Positions 1 to 8,403 of a stretch of DNA of 64,000 nt are shown here, in pieces. Below the pieces are notes generated by a model, which saw only the letters and a list, made by a program, of their open reading frames with translations, made no database searches and was not told where the DNA came from. This DNA comes from Selenomonas sp. AB3002. GTDB taxonomy: Bacteria > Bacillota > Negativicutes > Selenomonadales > Selenomonadaceae. Within the stretch, counting starts at the first letter, position 1. Each line of letters starts with the position of its first letter. The stretch is from positions 771,001 through 835,000 of the forward strand of contig NZ_JNIO01000002.1 of assembly GCF_000702545.1 (NCBI RefSeq), given 5' to 3'. The position numbers and the translations under genes are program-made.

Positions 1-433
1 TATAGATCCCCAAAGCTTTAGCCAGCTTGTAAGACGAGGTTACCTTGAGGTCGCCCAGCACACCTTCCTCCCCATCGATGATTTTCCCATAAAGGTCGAA
101 CTTACCGCTGGTAACCTTGTCCTTCAGCCGTATTTCCCCGAGTATTTCCCCGGAGGTGTGCCCCTCATGTATGGTGTGGACAGCCTGCCCGTGAAGGGAA
201 TACAGGACATCCTGTGGAGCTACGGCATAGCTGGTCTTTTTCTTCAGATAGATTTCCCGCACACCACCAATCAGCTCTGTCACGGTTGCTCCCTTAATCC
301 CACGATCAAGGGACTCTGCCACAGCTCTTAGGGTGGGCAGAAACATGCACCGTTGTTTCTCAGGACAAGCAGCCAGACAGCGCTTGATGGTAATACTTCG
401 CCCACTGGGGCATACGAATTTTGTCGCTGGCAT
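1..433 (-). CDS. PD-(D/E)XK (RecB/Cas4-like) nuclease, partial
   Basis: The 3' part is cut by the window edge; 144 codons are visible. The start is an ATG behind GGAGG. Four cysteines at residues 8, 19, 23 and 29 form an N-terminal cluster. A RecB-like core follows: His86 (motif I region), D113 in GKFDLYG, then D128-x-K130 in LGDLKVTSSYK, the usual D...DxK arrangement. The family makes DNA exonucleases such as Cas4 and phage or AddB nucleases. The cysteines might bind an Fe-S cluster or zinc, but normal Cas4 spacing cannot be checked because the C-terminus is missing. It is the last visible gene of a compact minus-strand operon of mobile-element character. Confidence 0.6.
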   Translation of the reverse strand, partial: MPATKFVCPSGRSITIKRCLAACPEKQRCMFLPTLRAVAESLDRGIKGATVTELIGGVREIYLKKKTSYAVAPQDVLYSLHGQAVHTIHEGHTSGEILGEIRLKDKVTSGKFDLYGKIIDGEEGVLGDLKVTSSYKLAKALGIY

Positions 434-457
434 CTTCAACCCTCCTGCCATAAATCT

Positions 458-1438
458 TCATAATAGTGGTCCTGTACGAACCAATGCATCAGGTGCTGCT
501 TGGGAAATCTTGCTCTTTGCCCCAGTTCGCTCATTAGCGCCACGTCCTTTCCCGCCGCTTCCCCTTGGGCTACTATACGGCATCCCAGAGACATGCTCAT
601 ATAGTGGTTTCAGCACTTCGTCTCCGTATGCCCAGCGGTATTCCTCTATTTCCTCCGGGTAACAATAGTCCAGCAGCCTGTTGTATAAGTCTTTATATTT
701 CCAAGGAACATCAGAGGGAACGTAATACCCATGCTCCTGCTCCAAATACTCATACCGTGGGAAATTCTCGCCCGATGCCTCTTCAATGATTTCCCCGACT
801 TTCTCAATCACAGCCTCCAACTGGCTCCGATTGATGTATTCATGCTGCGAATGCGGGTTATAATAGCCAGCAGACAGGTTGACTGCTGCCATCCCCATGG
901 CCGGAGCAATAAGGACGATATCGCTGAAGGTGCCATAATCAGTCTGGAATCCCTTGCTGGAAATATAGTCTTCAAATTCCTGGTTGTAACAATCATAGTA
1001 GACAGCGTCCTGCTTGCCCTTGCGATCAAGCTCCACGATACACTTGATGTTCTCCAGTTCCATTGGGAGCTTCTTCGCACCATACCACTGGACAAAGGCT
1101 TTGGCCCCGCCACCACCTCTTTCCTCATCACACGTAAATAATAGCCACGGCTTCTTGTCTGACTGCTCCCAGGCCCTGACCAAACCATAAACACCACACC
1201 TGTCATCGCCGCCTATGCCCTCAGGGGACATTAGGATATTGCCATCTTCACTAAAGCAGATGGTCTTGACCCTTTCTCGATGTACAGTGTCCAAATGAGC
1301 CACAAGTAATACGGGTGCTTCGCCCTTGACCAGCAGGAACTTCCCCACACAAGCAACAGTATTACCTTCATATAGCTTTTTCAGCTGACTGAACAAATTT
1401 CTCTGGGAGAGCCTTATCACATCTTCCAAGGTAATCAT
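458..1438 (-). CDS. M20/M28-like zinc metallopeptidase
   Basis: Predicted di-zinc aminopeptidase or deacylase of 326 aa. Metal-site motifs are in the family order: AHLDTVH (H48, D50), GIGGDD (D78/D79), CDEERGGG (E105/E106), and a late LSAGYYNPHSQHEYI motif supplying the last His. The start is an ATG overlapping the stop of the upstream gene (ATGA), which shows translational coupling. Such peptidases are unusual inside phage- or plasmid-like operons, and the substrate is unknown. About 80 C-terminal residues beyond the last metal ligand are not recognised; the final stretch is rich in Gly, Ser and Lys. No signal peptide is visible, so it should be cytoplasmic. Confidence 0.65.
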   Translation of the reverse strand: MITLEDVIRLSQRNLFSQLKKLYEGNTVACVGKFLLVKGEAPVLLVAHLDTVHRERVKTICFSEDGNILMSPEGIGGDDRCGVYGLVRAWEQSDKKPWLLFTCDEERGGGGAKAFVQWYGAKKLPMELENIKCIVELDRKGKQDAVYYDCYNQEFEDYISSKGFQTDYGTFSDIVLIAPAMGMAAVNLSAGYYNPHSQHEYINRSQLEAVIEKVGEIIEEASGENFPRYEYLEQEHGYYVPSDVPWKYKDLYNRLLDYCYPEEIEEYRWAYGDEVLKPLYEHVSGMPYSSPRGSGGKGRGANERTGAKSKISQAAPDALVRTGPLL

Positions 1439-2856
1439 GCCACCAGCTCCCTCTCTGCTTCCTCTTTCTCCTTTTCCCGGCGCTCCATACAATGACAGCA
1501 GACACGTTCACCGTTTTCTTCCCCAGTTACCTCATTCTGAGGATAGTAGCAGCCACATTCGGAGCAGTAGGCATAATACCTATCACGGCAGCTGGCACAG
1601 ACGTAAATAACGGTTCCCTCGCTATTAGACACGGGATACACATCCCCGAAATACTCACCGCAGGAGTCACACCGAGAGGTACCTTCCTCCTCATCTTCAT
1701 CCTCTTCCCCACAGTCCTCACAATACAGGTTGGTGTTGATCTCAGTTCCGCAGCAGATGCAAAGCCCGTAAGTACCAACGTAGAAGGGCTCAAAGCTATC
1801 AGCCTTATCCTGCCGTATGCTGATTTTTGCTCCAAAGCCCTTATACATCCAATCTGGGTAACCACCAAAGCCAACACCGGCGCTGATCTTGCAATGTGTA
1901 TTATTGAAGTAATTGTAGGTCTGCCAAAGATTGGCAGCCTGTTCCAGCTGAGACAGCTCCCTCTGAACCAGATCTCGATAGATTCTTGCTTCAGCCTGCA
2001 CGCCATAGGTTCCCCCAGACGTATTGTACAGACGGCTCTGGAGCAGAACCCCGTTGCCTGGCTTATAGGCAAAAACCTGGCGCATGGTCTTGCGATTATT
2101 CAGCGTCTCTGGGTTATCAGGGTCAGCCGCCACAAAGGCAATGAAGCTGTAGTTATCCCGCGCATAGCCGGAACAGCCGTTGTTATACCTGTAGGCCGTA
2201 GAATTAAGAGAGTGACAGCTTGTGAGGGTGCTTCCCCTGTCATCATCCTTCGGGTTGCTCATGGTCAGGAAATGGGCCGGGTTCAAGGACACAAAGAACT
2301 TGAAGTCAATCTTCTTGGCAGAAAGCTCATCAGCAAACTGGGCAAACAGTCTCTGAAAATCACTTCCGGCTCTATCGTCAGAAATCCCCAGCGCATCACA
2401 TAGAGCCTTGAAGATGCGGCTCCTCTTCTTGTGTGGGGCATAGGCTCTGGGCGACAAGGCCCGGATGGCTTCAATGTAGTGAGTTTTGTCCCCCTTCTCA
2501 ATGGCAAAGAAGTTCACAGCCCTGCTCAGCAGTCCCTGCCTTTCTTCATCACTGCCATCAAACGCAGGAGCCAGTATGTCATCAGCAAGGCTTCTTATGC
2601 GCTCATAGTCGGGATTATGGGTGCGGGTGCCGTTGATAACCAAAGCATCCAGCTCTTCGTTCCAGACCGGCGAAGTACGGAAAAGCTGGCGCAGCTCCAT
2701 CTTGGCGTAGGCATTATCCCTGGCCAGCCGGTCAACGAATTTATCTGTAATATCTTCAAGTACCCCTGTTTCACTGGTATAGGTACCGTAGTCTTCTATT
2801 GCTTTCCAGATATTACGTCTGTTCTTCTCTACGATTTTTGCAATCTCAATGTCCAT
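1435..2856 (-). CDS. Mobile-element protein with C-terminal zinc ribbons
   Basis: 473-aa protein of unknown function. The body (residues 1-350) has no fold I can name; residues 190-285 are rich in aromatic, Asn and Ser residues (for example SLNPAHFLTMSNPKDDDRGS). The C-terminus holds several CxxC pairs: C366/C369, C379/C382, C396/C399, C420/C423, C431/C434 and C453/C456. These are consistent with two or three zinc ribbons separated by a Glu/Asp-rich linker (residues 383-392). AGGAGGG lies seven bases before the ATG. It overlaps the downstream peptidase gene by four bases, so both are probably made from one mRNA. A nucleic-acid-binding role is only inferred from the zinc ribbons. Confidence 0.55.
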   Translation of the reverse strand: MDIEIAKIVEKNRRNIWKAIEDYGTYTSETGVLEDITDKFVDRLARDNAYAKMELRQLFRTSPVWNEELDALVINGTRTHNPDYERIRSLADDILAPAFDGSDEERQGLLSRAVNFFAIEKGDKTHYIEAIRALSPRAYAPHKKRSRIFKALCDALGISDDRAGSDFQRLFAQFADELSAKKIDFKFFVSLNPAHFLTMSNPKDDDRGSTLTSCHSLNSTAYRYNNGCSGYARDNYSFIAFVAADPDNPETLNNRKTMRQVFAYKPGNGVLLQSRLYNTSGGTYGVQAEARIYRDLVQRELSQLEQAANLWQTYNYFNNTHCKISAGVGFGGYPDWMYKGFGAKISIRQDKADSFEPFYVGTYGLCICCGTEINTNLYCEDCGEEDEDEEEGTSRCDSCGEYFGDVYPVSNSEGTVIYVCASCRDRYYAYCSECGCYYPQNEVTGEENGERVCCHCMERREKEKEEAERELVA

Positions 2857-2894
2857 TTATGTTCCCTCCTGCAGTCTAGTTGCAAAACAGCATC

Positions 2895-2922
2895 AAAAAA
2901 GGGCATGACCTACGCCATGCCC
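2895..2922 (-). terminator. Rho-independent terminator
   Basis: On the minus strand GGGCATG...CATGCCC forms a 7-bp stem directly followed by TTTTTTG. It lies after the tiny ORF at 2940-3044 and before the zinc-ribbon gene, so it probably limits read-through from the DUF932 gene. Confidence 0.7.
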
Positions 2923-2939
2923 ACAACCAACTTATCACG

Positions 2940-3044
2940 TCAGCCTTTGCTGTCCCTATCTTCGGAAAGCTTGTCTGCACCCCACTTGAGCAAAACTCCC
3001 AACGCCTCCGTTGCAAGCGCAAACCAAACATCATTCCCCTTCAT
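2940..3044 (-). CDS. 34-aa small protein coupled to DUF932 gene
   Basis: Short ORF starting at an ATG that overlaps the stop codon of the upstream DUF932 gene (ATGA) and ending just before a terminator. The product is MKGNDVWFALATEALGVLLK followed by a charged tail ending DRDSKG. It is an amphipathic helix plus a hydrophilic tail, with no known family. The stop-start overlap and the terminator behind it are the only evidence that it is a gene. Confidence 0.4.
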   Translation of the reverse strand: MKGNDVWFALATEALGVLLKWGADKLSEDRDSKG

Positions 3045-4132
3045 GATGCCATCTCCTTTCTAAAAGGTGTCACATTGCCTCCGGGAAGTGCCAGTGGCGC
3101 AGCACTCTTCCCCGGCAAAGCAAGAATTTCACCGCCAATACGCTCCAATTCTGTTGCCCGCTCATAATCTGCCACGTTCTGAGAAGCTGCGGTAACAGCA
3201 TTCAGCAAGCCATAGCGGGTGTTATCCCCACTTAGGAACAACTGCCTGAAAATATCTCCCTGCTCATTTTCGGTGAGATTGAAGCTATCCGCTAAAAGCC
3301 GAACTTCCTCCATGGGCTGATGCTCCAAGGGAATCTGCATAGCTTCCTGCATTTTCCCTACGGTCAGCATGAACTTACTCTCATCCACAGCGCAGCGCAC
3401 TGTATCGGCTACCTTCATAAAGAAAGCCTTGTCATCCTGGGCCAGAGTCTCATCGCTATACAGCTCATAGGCCGTATCATAGTTTTCCACCTGCCTGCCA
3501 ACATGACGCTTCTTCTGGCTGAAATCCTTCACAATCATGCCATTCCTGCAGACCAGACGGAAAATCATAGGCTCCACAGTCAGATTGCCCAAACCCACCT
3601 CGCTGTTAGTAATGACAAAGCCTGCCTGTACTGCATCCCCCACCGTCACCTCTGCCTTCATGCGGCGGTTAATGACCTTGAGGTACAGGTGCGTGTCCGT
3701 AATCTCACAAGATTCGATGACAGCCCCCTTCATGTCCTTGATGATAGGCAATACTGCTGCACAAAGTTCCAGATTGTCCAAACGGCGGTAGCGGTCAGAG
3801 AGAAAAGCCCTCACATTGCCATCCATGATACGGAGCATACGCCGGTCGCGGCTCTGCTGAAGCCAGTTATTGACATTGGAATCCAACAATACCGGCGCTT
3901 CCTTCTGCATCCGCTGGTAGTATCTCAATGGTATTCCCAGCCGCGTAGAAATCTGCTGGTGGGCCAAAGGATTCACGCCAAAGTCCAGCAGTTTGCCCCT
4001 CATAGACAGCCTGGAGCCACCATCCTCTGTTGCAAAGGTCAAAGTACGACTATCTGCTACAAAATCTTGCCGAGCATTGCGCTGCCTCTGCAGCTCCGTT
4101 CCCAGCTCTTCTAAGGTTCTCCCCTGTTTCAT
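3041..4132 (-). CDS. DUF932 (phage/plasmid) protein
   Basis: 363-aa protein that I recognise as the DUF932 family of phages, plasmids and ICEs; its biochemical role is unknown. Typical segments are SRLSMRGKLLDFGVNPLAHQ near residue 40, RLGIPLRYYQRM near residue 65, RAFLSDRYRRLDN near residue 110 and FRLVCRNGMIV near residue 205. The length is normal for the family. It is the first gene of the operon that runs to the left edge. The presence of DUF932, a zinc-ribbon protein and a RecB-like nuclease together is the main sign that this end is an integrated element. Confidence 0.75.
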   Translation of the reverse strand: MKQGRTLEELGTELQRQRNARQDFVADSRTLTFATEDGGSRLSMRGKLLDFGVNPLAHQQISTRLGIPLRYYQRMQKEAPVLLDSNVNNWLQQSRDRRMLRIMDGNVRAFLSDRYRRLDNLELCAAVLPIIKDMKGAVIESCEITDTHLYLKVINRRMKAEVTVGDAVQAGFVITNSEVGLGNLTVEPMIFRLVCRNGMIVKDFSQKKRHVGRQVENYDTAYELYSDETLAQDDKAFFMKVADTVRCAVDESKFMLTVGKMQEAMQIPLEHQPMEEVRLLADSFNLTENEQGDIFRQLFLSGDNTRYGLLNAVTAASQNVADYERATELERIGGEILALPGKSAAPLALPGGNVTPFRKEMAS

Positions 4133-4156
4133 GTAAATGCCTCCTTTTTTCGCATA

Positions 4157-4186
4157 AGAAAAGGCACAGGCAATAGAGCCTGTGCC
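4157..4186 (-). terminator. Rho-independent terminator of HAD gene
   Basis: GGCACAGG...CCTGTGCC is a perfect 8-bp stem with an 8-nt loop, followed on the minus strand by TTTTC. It lies downstream of the HAD gene. Confidence 0.75.
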
Positions 4187-4232
4187 GGAATCACTTTTAT
4201 AATATGCAGTTGAAATTTGTCATTTTGTCAGC

Positions 4233-4667
4233 TTATGAATTTAACATTTCAATACACCTAAGAGCATCCTCCTCTTGCAATCCAATCTCCGAATCAGTTT
4301 GCACAAGATTTGTACCTGTGAACTCTTCCATATCATCATCATCGTCCAAGATAACGAATCTTTCAACCAACTTTCTGTTATCATCAAGCCATTGACGTAT
4401 TTCATCCCCCCGGCACGATAACCCGGACAGCACAGGCGTGCTGTCCATAATCTCCAGACCATATTCACCTAACCTGTTTGAAAGCGTATTTCTTGCCTTA
4501 GCGAATCCAGCCCGCCACGATGAGGACAAAACAATCTTGGCTCCTGTAGCTTTGACAATCTCCTGCAACAATCGGAAATGAGAATCTGTCCGCAACTTGA
4601 TTGAATTTCCATCCTGCTTTGAATTAAGCACACCATCCACATCTAAAAATATCACTTTCAAAAACAT
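4233..4667 (-). CDS. Small HAD-domain phosphatase-like protein
   Basis: 144-aa HAD-superfamily protein. Motif I is FLDVDGVLNS (nucleophile D9, acid/base D11), motif II is IVLSSSWR, and motif III/IV is FVILDDDDD. It belongs to the compact capless group that includes the HAD domain associated with RNA-repair proteins (inferred from the DVDGVLNS/SSSW pattern). The start was set at the ATG behind AGAGGGGGG; a longer reading frame exists upstream but would lack the ribosome-binding site. It stands alone with its own terminator, next to the IS element. Confidence 0.7.
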   Translation of the reverse strand: MFLKVIFLDVDGVLNSKQDGNSIKLRTDSHFRLLQEIVKATGAKIVLSSSWRAGFAKARNTLSNRLGEYGLEIMDSTPVLSGLSCRGDEIRQWLDDNRKLVERFVILDDDDDMEEFTGTNLVQTDSEIGLQEEDALRCIEMLNS

Positions 4668-4733
4668 CCCCCCCTCTATGCACTTATGTAAATTAGAAAA
4701 CTCAAAGCCCTCTATTTGTCTGCCTTGAGCCAT

Positions 4734-4753
4734 GGCACATTATTCAATGTGCC
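4734..4753. repeat. 8-bp inverted repeat
   Basis: ggcacatt and aatgtgcc are separated by four bases. The repeat sits between the HAD gene and the left end of the IS. No U-tract follows, so it is not a clear terminator. It may be an insertion-site palindrome. Confidence 0.35.
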
Positions 4754-4762
4754 CCCACAATT

Positions 4763-6346
4763 TATGGAAAAAATGCTGTTGCGAATGAGTATCACCCATC
4801 TCAGTTTGATGTTTCACATGTACAATAGTACTTGAAAGAAGGTGAACATCATGCTGAGATTGCCTGAAATCGGCTCCCACGCTGCCTATAGGCAGCTCCT
4901 CTCCCAACGCATTCACAACAGTCGCCTCAAACGCTTCGACAAGAAGAAGCACAAGCTGGCAGTCAACCTCCTGGCTATTGACCTTTCACCGGTTGACGAG
5001 ATTATGCGTCCCTTTTTACTCAGCGGAAGGTCGTCCTGCATGGCTACCTTCCTCTATGCTGCGTTCCTACTTGCTTTCCGTCTGGCTTAAGTCTAACTCT
5101 CTTGTTGGCTGGGCTGAACGTCTGCGCTCTGATGAGTCTCTGGCCATACTATCAGGCTTTTCACCCGACCATACCCCATCCTTCGGCGCTTTTTATGACT
5201 TCTTCCATCGCCTATGGCCAGGAGGCAACAATTTCTTGCCTCACCTGCGCTACCGCAGGAAGAAACCGCCTAAAGGAAAGAGCAATGGCGAAAAGTCTCC
5301 GTCCTTCGACAAAGATCATGCTGCCACCGTCATCAAGTTTTTTGATGGACACAGTGCCGGAGGTATCCTCATGACCAAGCTGCACATCATCGGTGAAATC
5401 TACAACAGGGTATTCCTGGCCGGTTCGATTCACAAAGATCTTCTGGATGTCAGGAAACTGGTTCTGGCCGGTGACGGCACTCCAGTGCAGGTTTCTAACC
5501 GTGAGCGAAGCCACTCGATGTGCGATTGCTATAAAAAGGGCATCGACAGTTGCCACCACAAGCGCTGGTTCTCCCAGCCCGATGCCAATTGGGGCTGGGA
5601 TTCGTCCAGAAATTTCTTTTACTTTGGCTATAACCTCTATCTCTTCACGGATGCTAACTCCGGATTGCCTGTCTTCCCTATCCTGGAGCGTGCATCCCGC
5701 CACGACCTTCCTGCCATGCTACACGGACTTGCCTGCATCAAGGCGTTCTTTGCGGACTGGAATATTTCCGCTTTGATCCTTGATTCCGCACACGATGCAA
5801 CTGCTGTGTACGAAATGTGCAGCAAAAGCAGCATAACCCCCTTCATAGACTTGAATCCTCGTGGTACCAAATCAGCTGAGGAGAAGGGATATACAATAAG
5901 TGATGACGGTGTGCCAATCTGTCCTCTTGGACTTCCCCTGAAACCTGATGGCACTGATAAGAAACGGCACAGAGCCAAATATATTTGTCCGAAGACAAAA
6001 TACGCAGAAAGGCTATGCTTGTGCGACAAGCGCTGTACCAAATCCACTTATGGTCGTGTTGTGCATATAAGCCTTAAGGATAATCCACGGCTGTTCTGCG
6101 ATCCTCCACGCGGTTCACCTCAATGGAAGCAAATCTACAACAAGCGCACATCTGCTGAACGGGCCAACAAACGCATAAAGATTGACGGGCTACTGGAAGA
6201 AGGACGCCATCACTCTTCCATGATGTGGTATATTAGGTTATTCGCAATAATATCCGTCATACACGTAAAGGCCTGGCGTAAGCATGCGTGAACCCTGAAA
6301 AACTATATTTTTCAGAGGCTGGTTTTTCTGCGCCAATTTTCTCATA
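4763..6346 (+). mobile_element. IS element with DDE (IS4-like) transposase
   Basis: An insertion sequence of about 1.6 kb inferred from its transposase. Tentative imperfect terminal inverted repeats are tatggaaaaaatgctg at the left and, reading inwards, tatgagaaaattggcg at the right (12 of 16 match). No target duplication was found, so the borders are approximate. A hairpin (ctgaaaaa...tttttcag, 6297-6318) lies just after the transposase. Confidence 0.6.
4851..6291 (+). pseudogene. IS transposase, split by +1 frame change
   Basis: The N-terminal part (MLRLPEIGSH..., AAGAAGGTG before its ATG) is open to 5090. The rest is in the next frame to 6291. The homologous reading switches at 5018-5024, where the run is TTTTT: with four T's it would read RPFYSAEGRP without interruption. 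The catalytic domain is intact: D in VLAGDGTPVQ, D in ALILDSAHDA, and the Y-R-E-K signature in IYNKRTSAERANKRIKI. Either one base was inserted (inactive copy) or TTT-T slippage makes the full protein. The frame change is clear from the sequence; its biological meaning is not. Confidence 0.7.
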
Positions 6347-6476
6347 CACTTTCAAGCTAAGGTATTTCAGCTTCGTGTAAAAACATTTCCCATCACCTCA
6401 ATACTAACAGCCGTCCATTCTCATTTAGATTGCCGTGTTTTCTAAATTACATCACTTTTATAGCCGATGCACAATT

Positions 6477-7277
6477 TTATATTTCTTTAATCACCATACG
6501 CATTTCACGTATCAACTCGATGCATTCCGATGTAGAAGTAGACGAACTGTTAATACGTTTTAAGCAGGCATTAATTATTTGATGTTTAACGTAATTATTG
6601 TAAGATATATCGTATTCCTTCAATCCAAATATCCTTTTATCATCAGTCGCAGAATCTGAGTCCAAAATAGTATTTACATTATAGGCATTTTCAATATTTT
6701 CCTTTGTGCAATCAGATAAGTTATCCATAAAGAAAGTGAAGTGCTTAGTCATACTACCTATTTCTGTAAGGTAGGTTTCCAACATGATACAATTGTTGCT
6801 ATCCCCCGAAAGGCAAATGTCCACATTGCCATCCGTCCATATAACGGAAGGCAGGAATTCATGTATATTACCCACACTCTCTACGTTATGACGAGCAAGA
6901 ATTTTTTTAAACGCTGACTGTGCTACTTTTATATTTTTTATCTGTAAGCCATATTTCTTAGCCTGATCGTCGCTTCCTGTAATGAAATCGCACAATTCAC
7001 CAAAGGTAATACCATCTGTGCGGTAAGTAATACAAAGATCGTACAGCTTCTTTTGCCTGAATGAGCACATTATCTCTTTTAACCTGTCATGACAAGGGAT
7101 AAGCACTTCTCCAACTACCGTCATGTAATACAGAGACATTTCGTCCGATTCGTCCATTCCATCTGATAGGTGTGACATATCAGTTATGTTCATCAAGTCT
7201 TCAATACCACTGCCAAAACAAACATTTTTATGAAGAATTTCTTGAGCAAAGGGTATAACACGTACATCTGATAACAT
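6477..7277 (-). CDS. Unknown accessory protein (266 aa)
   Basis: Not recognised. The start is the ATG (MLSDVRVIPF) with GGAGGAGG ten bases upstream, not the earlier in-frame codon. The protein is soluble, mixed alpha/beta in appearance, with many Asp and Ser residues. The middle holds a segment VIWTDGNVDICLSGDSNN and the end is a charged helix (ELIREMRMVIKEI). No signal peptide or membrane segment is visible. It is the last gene of an AT-rich minus-strand cluster that begins near 10736, and lies 44 bases after the Sel1-repeat gene, so it is probably co-transcribed with it. Confidence 0.5.
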   Translation of the reverse strand: MLSDVRVIPFAQEILHKNVCFGSGIEDLMNITDMSHLSDGMDESDEMSLYYMTVVGEVLIPCHDRLKEIMCSFRQKKLYDLCITYRTDGITFGELCDFITGSDDQAKKYGLQIKNIKVAQSAFKKILARHNVESVGNIHEFLPSVIWTDGNVDICLSGDSNNCIMLETYLTEIGSMTKHFTFFMDNLSDCTKENIENAYNVNTILDSDSATDDKRIFGLKEYDISYNNYVKHQIINACLKRINSSSTSTSECIELIREMRMVIKEI

Positions 7278-7320
7278 ACTTAAATTCCTCCTCCCACCTT
7301 CCTTGCCCACCTACACTTTT

Positions 7321-8274
7321 CTATGCCAGGCATTCTTGATAAACACGGAGATATGCTTCCAAAATTTTATAATCTATGCTCTTTGTTCTATCGAAAGACA
7401 TCTTCTCTAATTCCAACGGGTATATCGATTCCTTCGATTCTGATGCCTTTATATAATTATTATACGCCTCTTTCTTTCGCTCTTTCCAGCGCCCATAACC
7501 GTAAAAGCAGATATTCCCCTTAGTAAAAGCAGCCCAGCCATCACCAGCCTTTATCGCCTTATTCAGCCATTTTATCTCATGCTTCAACTTAGCATTTGGA
7601 TTCTTTCTAGCAGCTTCCGCAAATGACCCAGCAATATATTCACGACCTAGACGACCAATTCTCTCCAAGCCACTATCCTTTACAGCCTGCTCAAGCCAGT
7701 CCATATACCTTTTTGATAAATCACCTTCCCATGTCTCCTTAGCCATCTGATAGTATGAACGAGCTTTTTCATGATCTACCAATCTACCAAGTTTTCCCTT
7801 CTCATAGGCTTTTCCCAAGAAGAGCATAGCTGGCACATCACCAACATTTGCCAGTTTCTCCTTGCTCCTGATTACTTCATCAAAATGCTCCAACTGCTCC
7901 AATTTGGCACACAGTCTCCCGCATTTTTCTTCATAATAGCTGGAAATACTGCTGACCGCCTCAGCAGTTAGGTCAACTATCCTTAAAAATGGAGTAAAGC
8001 ACATAATACCACAAAACAGAAATTTCTGTCTGTGCTTCTCTCTTTCCTTTTCCCATTCAGGCAATTTCTTTTTCATTTCCAGTATGCCCTGCTCAGTGCA
8101 TCCTTCTATTACCGAAGCAACAAAACTCTCAAGTGTTGGATTCTGTTCGGCTCTCCTCAATGCATCTTCATCCAGATTGTACTTCTTGCGAATATCCGGA
8201 AACTTTTGCATACATTGACTTAAAAACTCAGCTTCATCAAATTCCTTGTATTCTATCTCATCAAAGAATTCCAC
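7321..8274 (-). CDS. Sel1-like repeat protein with shared N-terminal module
   Basis: 317 aa, starting at GTG (VEFFDEIEYKEF) behind GGGAGGAGG with seven-base spacing. Residues 10-60 (FDEAEFLSQCMQKFPDIRKK...VIEGCTEQGILEMKK) and the segment near residue 110 (SSISSYYEEKCGRLCAKLEQ) match the C-terminal part of the protein encoded at 8404-9702. Sel1-type repeats follow (LANVGDVPAMLFLGKAYEKG, AIKAGDGWAAFTKGNICFYG). Sel1 repeats are TPR-like scaffolds for protein contacts. A short hydrophobic stretch (FLFCGIMCFTPFLRIV) lies near residue 90. Function unknown. Confidence 0.6.
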   Translation of the reverse strand: MEFFDEIEYKEFDEAEFLSQCMQKFPDIRKKYNLDEDALRRAEQNPTLESFVASVIEGCTEQGILEMKKKLPEWEKEREKHRQKFLFCGIMCFTPFLRIVDLTAEAVSSISSYYEEKCGRLCAKLEQLEHFDEVIRSKEKLANVGDVPAMLFLGKAYEKGKLGRLVDHEKARSYYQMAKETWEGDLSKRYMDWLEQAVKDSGLERIGRLGREYIAGSFAEAARKNPNAKLKHEIKWLNKAIKAGDGWAAFTKGNICFYGYGRWKERKKEAYNNYIKASESKESIYPLELEKMSFDRTKSIDYKILEAYLRVYQECLA

Positions 8275-8403
8275 TTTTATGCCTCCTCCCTCATTAGTCA
8301 AAATCATCCATTTTCAGTTTGAAATCATTCAATCATCTCAACTTCCTTAACTCATATACTTTTCCAAACAGTAAATAACCAGCCTATTACTCGCAACTAA
8401 CAG

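Noticed and set aside
1492..2403. 303-codon frame on the plus strand
   Set aside because: It is opposite the zinc-ribbon protein gene, whose CxxC pairs and coupling to its neighbour show that the minus strand is coding.
4734..4753. Palindrome as end of the IS element
   Set aside because: No matching sequence was found at the right end; the imperfect pair at 4763 and 6346 fits better.
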